Shown here one piece after another: positions 25,796 to 29,750 of a stretch of 29,750 bases of DNA. A program made the translations under genes and the position numbers. Every line of letters begins with the position of its first letter. Positions within the stretch are counted from its first letter, which is position 1. The DNA comes from Bacteroidota bacterium (GTDB taxonomy: Bacteria; Bacteroidota; Bacteroidia; Flavobacteriales_F; PHOS-HE28), in contig JAEZAU010000084.1 in the NCBI GenBank assembly GCA_023430325.1, positions 1 through 29,750 of the forward strand. The letters run 5' to 3'. The notes beneath the pieces are model-generated. The model had not been told where the DNA came from. It saw only the letters and a program-made list of their open reading frames with translations, and did not search any database.

Positions 25796-26173
25796 ATGGC
25801 AGAGCATAATGTTACAGGCTCCGAAGGCGAACGGCTTGCGGGCGAATTCCTTGAGCAACAGGGATATGAGGTGATGGAACGGAACTGGAGGCATGGCCGG
25901 CATGAGTTGGATATCGTGGCGCGGAAGGGACCAGAACTGGTCATCGTGGAGGTGAAGACCCGCTCCAGCAGCCAGTACGGCCAGCCATTGGAAGCCGTTA
26001 AGACCGGTAAAAGGAGCAAGCTGCTTCAAGCTGCGAATGCATATGTGCAAATGACCGGCTGCCAACTCGGCCTGCGATTCGATATCGTGAGTATCATCAT
26101 GCATCCGAACAAGCCATATATCCATCACATTCCCGACGCGTTCTACCCCACAGCCAATGCGAGACCGTACTAA
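25796..26173 (+). CDS. yraN: YraN/UPF0102 family nuclease-like protein
   Basis: This 125-residue protein starts at ATG 25796. It has the family pattern GERLAGEFLEQQGYEVMERNWR, then ELDIVARKGPELVIVEVKTRSS. The Asp39, Glu52 and Lys54 of this pattern match the D-(E)xK metal site of the restriction-endonuclease-like fold. A VKTGKRSKLLQAANAY helix and a C-terminal strand with RFDIVSI complete the domain at the usual length. The family is linked to DNA processing, but its biological role is not settled. It overlaps the next gene by 17 nt, so both are probably one transcript. Confidence 0.93.
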   Translation: MAEHNVTGSEGERLAGEFLEQQGYEVMERNWRHGRHELDIVARKGPELVIVEVKTRSSSQYGQPLEAVKTGKRSKLLQAANAYVQMTGCQLGLRFDIVSIIMHPNKPYIHHIPDAFYPTANARPY

Positions 26174-27542
26174 CGAAAGAGGATCCGGCGGGCGCCGAAA
26201 AGGCCCGTCCTCCGGCAAGCGTCCGGCAAATGATCGCGCAGGATCACGTACCGGTAGTAAAGGAAGGGATGATGACCGTGGATCGGCCCGTGGAAAGAGC
26301 GAACGGCCTTCCAGAAGACGCCCTGGTCCATCAGGCGATCGGAATGAACAGCGGCAACCTTCTGATCGGGAATTCCGGGGATCGACTTCATCCAAAGGTC
26401 CATCGGAAAGAAGCTCCGATGATCGGGCAGAACGAACAGATCGGAAAAAACCTTTCGATCGCGAGCAACGTGGACCGGCAACATCCAGAGGCCCCTCCAA
26501 GAGCGGATATCCAAAGCGAGGAAGCGATCGACCCGAGCACTCAAGACCCTTTGATCGAGAAGAAGGCAGATCGATCACTTCAAAAAGACCATCGCAAAGA
26601 GGAACGAGCGATGGCGATACCAGATCGTCCCGTCCATCACGACCGTTCAAAAAGACCTCCGATCGGCCGTTCCGGAAGAATGCAGCACCGTTCCGAAGCA
26701 GGGCTGAAGGTGATGAACGGCCTTCCGGATCGAACGAATACCGGGACCGGTCCAGCAAAAGACCGATCGGCCGTGGGCCGGACCGTACCAGCAAGCGCGG
26801 AAAGAAGGCCGAAGAAGAAGCAGGATCGGACGGCACCATGCGCCTCAATCGCTACCTCGCCCATAGCGGCGTGGCCAGCAGACGTGAAGCCGATGACCTC
26901 ATCAAGGCCGGTGTGGTGTCGGTGAACGGAAAGATCGTAACGGAGCTCGGCACCAAGGTGGGCCCGGGCGATCGCGTTCATTACGGCGGCCAGAAGCTCA
27001 GCGCCGAAACAAAGCGGTATGTCCTGGTGAACAAGCCGAAGGATTTCATCACCACTACCGATGATCCGCGTGATCGGCGCACGGTGATGGCCTTGATCGA
27101 TGATGCCTGCAAGGAGCGCCTTTATCCCGTGGGCCGGTTGGATCGCAACACCACCGGCGTACTGCTCATGACCAATGATGGCGATCTGGCCAAGAAGCTC
27201 ACCCACCCCAGCCACGGCGCTGAGAAGATCTACCATGTAACGCTGGACAAAAGCGTGGTGAAGGCCGATCTGGAACGCCTGGTGGAAGGCGTGGAATTGG
27301 AGGATGGCCTCGCCAGCGCCGATGAGGCCAATTACGTGGAAGGCTCCTCGCGCAAAGAGGTCGGCATCAAGCTGCACATCGGCCGCAATCGCGTGGTGCG
27401 CCGCATGTTCGCAACGCTCGGCTATGAGGTCATCAAGCTCGATCGTGTGGTCTTTGCAGGCCTCACGAAGAAGGATCTGCCACGCGGAAAATGGCGCCAC
27501 CTTACCGAAAAGGAAGTGCTGTTCCTGAAGCGCCGTAAGTGA
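26157..27542 (+). CDS. pseudouridine synthase (RsuA/RluB family) with long disordered N-terminal extension
   Basis: This 461-residue protein has two parts. Residues 228-461 form a standard RsuA/RluB-type enzyme: an S4 RNA-binding domain (MRLNRYLAHSGVASRREADD, VSVNGKIV), then the catalytic domain. That domain has YVLVNKPKDFITT, the active-site loop YPVGRLDRNTTGVLL with catalytic Asp329, and GRNRVVRRMFATLGYEVIKLDRV. It should convert a specific uridine in 23S (or 16S) rRNA to pseudouridine. Residues 1-227 are low-complexity, made almost only of Arg, Ser, Gly, Asp, Pro, Lys and Glu, with recurrent RPFDRE and SKRPS-like pieces; this part is probably disordered and RNA-binding. The start at ATG 26157 gives a 17-nt overlap with yraN. 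ATG 26838 would give the bare enzyme, but the extension is open throughout and typical of Bacteroidota homologues. Confidence 0.92.
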   Translation: MRDRTNERGSGGRRKGPSSGKRPANDRAGSRTGSKGRDDDRGSARGKSERPSRRRPGPSGDRNEQRQPSDREFRGSTSSKGPSERSSDDRAERTDRKKPFDREQRGPATSRGPSKSGYPKRGSDRPEHSRPFDREEGRSITSKRPSQRGTSDGDTRSSRPSRPFKKTSDRPFRKNAAPFRSRAEGDERPSGSNEYRDRSSKRPIGRGPDRTSKRGKKAEEEAGSDGTMRLNRYLAHSGVASRREADDLIKAGVVSVNGKIVTELGTKVGPGDRVHYGGQKLSAETKRYVLVNKPKDFITTTDDPRDRRTVMALIDDACKERLYPVGRLDRNTTGVLLMTNDGDLAKKLTHPSHGAEKIYHVTLDKSVVKADLERLVEGVELEDGLASADEANYVEGSSRKEVGIKLHIGRNRVVRRMFATLGYEVIKLDRVVFAGLTKKDLPRGKWRHLTEKEVLFLKRRK

Positions 27543-27560
27543 TCACCTTTTTAGGGCGAA

Positions 27561-27600
27561 TGCATTCCGACCGGCGCCGATCGGCGCCGATCGGAATGCA
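27561..27600. repeat. 40-bp near-perfect palindrome between genes
   Basis: Outer arms TGCATTCCGA (27561-27570) and TCGGAATGCA (27591-27600) are perfect complements. The inner 20 nt continue the symmetry with one mismatch (27571/27590) around two copies of CGGCGCCGAT. It lies 19 nt after the pseudouridine synthase stop. A hairpin of this strength could end transcription, but no T-tract follows, so it is recorded as an inverted repeat. Confidence 0.7.
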
Positions 27601-27686
27601 CCGGGCTATCCACTGCAAGTCCTCCCTGCGGTCCGGGCTTTCCGTTGCTATCCCTTTCGCGAAATGCACGATCTCGTAAGGCCAAG

Positions 27687-27694
27687 TAACTTTG
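27687..27694 (+). promoter_or_regulatory. -7 element upstream of the NifU-family gene
   Basis: TAACTTTG followed by C matches the Bacteroidota -7 consensus exactly. It ends 4 nt before the ATG at 27699, so transcription would begin at or next to the start codon. No TTG is found at the expected -33 distance. Confidence 0.5.
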
Positions 27695-27698
27695 CATC

Positions 27699-28313
27699 AT
27701 GTCACAGATCACGCAACGCCCGCCCGTATCGGTCTACGCCGAAATGACCCCCAACCCGGCGACCATGCGTTTCGTGAGCAGCCGAATGTTGCTGCCAGAT
27801 GATCGCCTCCTCGAATTCCGATCACCCGAAGAGACCGAAAAAGTTTCGCCACTGGCCGAAAAGATCTTCAACCTTCCTTTCGTCACCGGTGTGTTCATCT
27901 CCAGCAATTTCATCACGGTCACCAAGAACGATATCGTTACCTGGGACCTTGTTCAGCTGGAATTGCGGGAATACATCCAGGAATTCATGAACGCCGATGG
28001 CCGTGTTGTTCTCGAGGATGCACCCGCACAGGCACTCGCCGATGCGAACGAACGCGCAAGCACGCATGCCGAAGCAAAAAGCGAAGATGACCGCAAGATC
28101 ATAAAGGCATTGGAGGAATACATCACACCCGCAGTGGAGGCCGATGGCGGCCATATCGCCTTCCGGTCGTTCAATGAAGGTGTTGTCACCGTTTCGCTGC
28201 GCGGCGCATGCAGCGGTTGCCCCAGCAGCATGATCACCTTGAAACAAGGCATCGAGAATTTGCTGAAGCATGAAGTGCCCGGTGTGCGCGAAGTAGTGGC
28301 CGAAGAATTATAG
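27699..28313 (+). CDS. NifU-family Fe-S cluster scaffold/carrier (Nfu type)
   Basis: This 204-residue protein has two domains. The N-terminal Nfu_N-type domain (about 12-100) starts with VYAEMTPNPATMRFVSSRMLL and contains LPFVTGVFISSNFITVTK. The C-terminal NifU-like domain (about 128-204) has YITPAVEADGGHIAF and the cluster-binding CSGCPSS motif with Cys171 and Cys174. Such proteins hold a [4Fe-4S] cluster as dimers and pass it to target enzymes in the cytoplasm. An acidic linker (about 100-127) joins the domains. Length and order are normal for Bacteroidota Nfu proteins. It is followed 53 nt later by the plug-domain gene. Confidence 0.94.
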   Translation: MSQITQRPPVSVYAEMTPNPATMRFVSSRMLLPDDRLLEFRSPEETEKVSPLAEKIFNLPFVTGVFISSNFITVTKNDIVTWDLVQLELREYIQEFMNADGRVVLEDAPAQALADANERASTHAEAKSEDDRKIIKALEEYITPAVEADGGHIAFRSFNEGVVTVSLRGACSGCPSSMITLKQGIENLLKHEVPGVREVVAEEL

Positions 28314-28344
28314 AGCGTTCTATGTAGATCGCGCCGTCTCCGCA

Positions 28345-28372
28345 TCTCATTGGAAACAACAGTCCAATGAGA
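28345..28372 (+). promoter_or_regulatory. hairpin enclosing the start codon of the plug-domain gene
   Basis: TCTCATTGGA (28345-28354) and TCCAATGAGA (28363-28372) form a perfect 10-bp inverted repeat with an 8-nt loop (AACAACAG). The ATG of the downstream gene (28367-28369) lies inside the 3' arm, so in the RNA the start codon would be base-paired. It may control translation, or it may be a protein-binding operator. Confidence 0.5.
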
Positions 28373-29125
28373 ACCATCCTTTCTTCCTTGTTGCTGCTTG
28401 TCGCGTCGGCGGCATTCAACCAAAGCCTCGGTGAGATCCGCGGCAGGGTGAGCGACCCTTCCGGTGAGCCGGTGCCCTTTGCTCACGTGATAACCACCGT
28501 TGCTGGTGACCTGCTTGGCACCACCACAGATGATGAGGGTAAATTCATACTGAAACCTTTGCCACCCGGCATCTACTCGGTGAAGGTCTCCAATGTAGGC
28601 TATGAACCACTTGAAATACTTGGTGTCGAAGTGATCGCAGATCGGGCAACATATCTGAACAAGATCCAACTCGTCGGTATCACGCTTGGACCGGTGGTGA
28701 TACAAGGGTCCAGGTCCGAGCTTATCGAACGCCCGCTCATTGACATCGATGATCCTTCACGGATGACGTTGATCGCAAGTGAATTCAAGAACGATCCCAC
28801 GCGCCGCGATCCGGTGAAATTCCTCGGTGCGCAATTCGCCGGTGTAACGCCGGCCCCGAACGGAGATGGTCTCTACTTCCGTGGCTCACGCACAGAGAAC
28901 ATGGTCTCTTTCATTGATGGTGTGAAGATCAGCGGCAGCGTACCACGCGTCCCTCCTTCAGCGATCAGCAGTATTTCCGTTTACACCGGTGGCCTTCCTG
29001 CGAAATACGGCGATGTCACCGGTGGAGTGGTCGTTATAGAAACGAAGACCTACCAGGAAATGTACCACATGGCAAAAGTGGAAGAGTTCAAACAGCAACT
29101 TCAACAAGAACAACAAGAGAACTGA
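28367..29125 (+). CDS. TonB-receptor plug-domain protein without beta-barrel
   Basis: This 252-residue protein has a signal peptide (MRTILSSLLLLVASAAF). A carboxypeptidase-regulatory-like domain follows (about 22-105: GEIRGRVSDPSGEPVPFAHV, TTDDEGKFILKPLPPGIYSVKVSNVGYE). Next is a TonB-dependent receptor plug domain (about 110-235: GPVVIQGSR, FLGAQFAGVTP, YFRGSRTENMVSFIDGVKI, ISVYTGGLPAKYGDVTGGVVVIETK). It then ends in a short Gln/Glu-rich tail instead of the several-hundred-residue outer-membrane barrel of SusC/FecA-type receptors. The stop is clean, and 3 nt later the sigma-factor gene begins, so it does not look like a recent frameshift. It is probably periplasmic or a partner of another outer-membrane protein. 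Its position before sigma and anti-sigma genes suggests a role in signalling, but this is inference. Confidence 0.85.
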   Translation: MRTILSSLLLLVASAAFNQSLGEIRGRVSDPSGEPVPFAHVITTVAGDLLGTTTDDEGKFILKPLPPGIYSVKVSNVGYEPLEILGVEVIADRATYLNKIQLVGITLGPVVIQGSRSELIERPLIDIDDPSRMTLIASEFKNDPTRRDPVKFLGAQFAGVTPAPNGDGLYFRGSRTENMVSFIDGVKISGSVPRVPPSAISSISVYTGGLPAKYGDVTGGVVVIETKTYQEMYHMAKVEEFKQQLQQEQQEN

Positions 29126-29128
29126 TGC

Positions 29129-29692
29129 ATGCTCCTTCGTCGCAAGGACATACTGCAGGGAACCGATGAGGAGCTGGTCTCTTCGATCAAGCACGACGAT
29201 CAACGTGCACTGGGCGGCCTGTGGGACAGGTACGCCCACCTGCTTTATGGCGTGGCGATGAAATACATGAAAGATCCCGAGGTGGCCAAGGACATGGTGG
29301 TGGAACTTTTCACCGCGTTGCCGCAGCTGTTCAAGGATCACACGGTGGAACGCTTCAGGCCATGGGTGCATACGGTGATGCGTAACAGATGCCTGCAGGA
29401 ACTGCGCAGGAACAAACGGCTGGAGCCCCTGGAAGGAACACAATGGGCCGATCACGATGGATCGGAAGATGCAGCGCTGCTTGAATTCAGCCTTCAACAA
29501 CTGGAACAGGCGATCGAACGATTGGATCGCGACCAGCGTGTCTGTGTCACGCTATTCCACCTTGAACGCAACAGCTACAAGCAGATCGCGGAGACAACAG
29601 GAATGACCGTGGACAAAGTGAGAAGCCACATACAGAACGGACGCAGGAACCTGCGGATAGACCTTCAACGGAATGCGCTACGCAGTGCCTGA
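29129..29692 (+). CDS. ECF-type RNA polymerase sigma factor
   Basis: This 187-residue protein has the two-domain layout of group IV sigma-70 factors. Region 2 (about 13-98) contains DEELVSSIKHDDQRALGGLWDRY, LLYGVAMKYMKDPEVAKDMV and the -10-binding RFRPWVHTVMRNRCLQELRRNK. Region 4 (about 122-180) has LEQAIERLDRDQRVCVTLFHLE and a helix-turn-helix SYKQIAETTGMTVDKVRSHIQNGRRNLR. An acidic linker of about 25 residues separates them. It starts 3 nt after the plug-domain gene stop (another ATG at 29125 is out of frame) and overlaps the next open frame by 20 nt, so the three genes form one operon. The regulon is unknown. Confidence 0.93.
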   Translation: MLLRRKDILQGTDEELVSSIKHDDQRALGGLWDRYAHLLYGVAMKYMKDPEVAKDMVVELFTALPQLFKDHTVERFRPWVHTVMRNRCLQELRRNKRLEPLEGTQWADHDGSEDAALLEFSLQQLEQAIERLDRDQRVCVTLFHLERNSYKQIAETTGMTVDKVRSHIQNGRRNLRIDLQRNALRSA

Positions 29693-29750
29693 CAAGCAAC
29701 TTTTCGCTCCGCAAGGAGAACTATCGCGTGAGCGATTGATCGCCTACGCG
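29673..29750 (+). CDS. start of a gene, possibly the anti-sigma partner (3' truncated)
   Basis: An ATG at 29673 opens a frame of 26 codons that runs off the window. It overlaps the sigma-factor gene by 20 nt, a spacing typical of sigma/anti-sigma pairs. The residues ELSRERLIAYA resemble the start of a zinc-finger-like anti-sigma helix (commonly LIAYAEGRLSP in Bacteroidota proteins), but the metal ligands lie outside the window. Identity is inferred mostly from position. Confidence 0.5.
   Translation, partial: MRYAVPDKQLFAPQGELSRERLIAYA

Noticed and set aside
25694..26848. Long open frame on the minus strand (384 codons) opposite yraN and the pseudouridine synthase extension
   Set aside because: It is the reverse reading of two well-supported genes and of a low-complexity stretch. 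Its protein is Arg/Ser/Pro/Leu-rich with no recognisable domain or signal.
26230..26925. Open frame on the plus strand (231 codons) within the pseudouridine synthase gene
   Set aside because: It is a second frame of the biased low-complexity region. It lacks a family match and is lost where the S4 domain begins.
28367..29125. Plug-domain gene as a frameshifted remnant of a full TonB receptor
   Set aside because: The stop is followed within 3 nt by a well-formed sigma-factor gene, so no barrel-coding sequence exists downstream in any frame. The remaining alternative is an old deletion.

Overview
The window is a chromosomal segment of a Bacteroidota bacterium, most likely from the Flavobacteriales or a neighbouring order. 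The evidence is several type IX secretion system (T9SS) cargo proteins with type A or type B (CHU_C, gliding motility-associated) C-terminal sorting domains, two PorP/SprF-family partner proteins, a DUF2723 glycosyltransferase, an M43 cytophagalysin-like protease, and promoters of the Bacteroidota TTG/TAnnTTTG type. Base composition is moderately GC-rich by eye for this phylum. I see no phage, insertion sequence, CRISPR array or conjugative module.

Layout. Positions 2-547 (+) hold the end of an OmpA-like protein. Positions 537-4601 (-) hold a two-gene unit of a DUF2723 membrane glycosyltransferase followed by a polysaccharide deacetylase. A self-contained tRNA-Gln unit (promoter, tRNA, terminator) lies at 4644-4805. 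A secreted M43 metalloprotease is at 4824-6902 (-). Positions 7010-19227 (-) form a four-gene operon that dominates the window: a small CHU_C protein, a PorP/SprF protein, a 3,110-residue adhesin-like protein with 32 tandem SprB-type repeats of about 79 residues, and a second PorP/SprF protein. This is two cargo/partner pairs in tandem. A tRNA-Arg(CCT) lies upstream at 19333-19404 (-).

Positions 19440-25668 are mixed-strand genes: an HlpA-like glycosyltransferase, a multi-pass membrane protein, metG, an LD-carboxypeptidase and a DUF4412 protein. Positions 25796-29750 are all on the plus strand: yraN, a pseudouridine synthase with a 227-residue disordered arginine-rich extension, a NifU-family Fe-S protein, a barrel-less TonB-plug protein, an ECF-type sigma factor, and the first codons of what looks like its anti-sigma partner.

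The most notable region is 7010-19227. The giant protein has a repeat-of-repeats: three consecutive four-unit blocks of 951, 948 and 951 nt, each opening with the same two unusual repeat types. Each repeat also carries a conserved four-cysteine scaffold, and many carry an Asp-Thr-x sequence that matches the Bacteroidota O-glycosylation sequon. A second region worth attention is the plug/sigma/anti-sigma unit at 28345-29750, where the start codon of the first gene lies inside a perfect 10-bp inverted repeat. All functional statements rest on reading motifs by eye; no database search was run.
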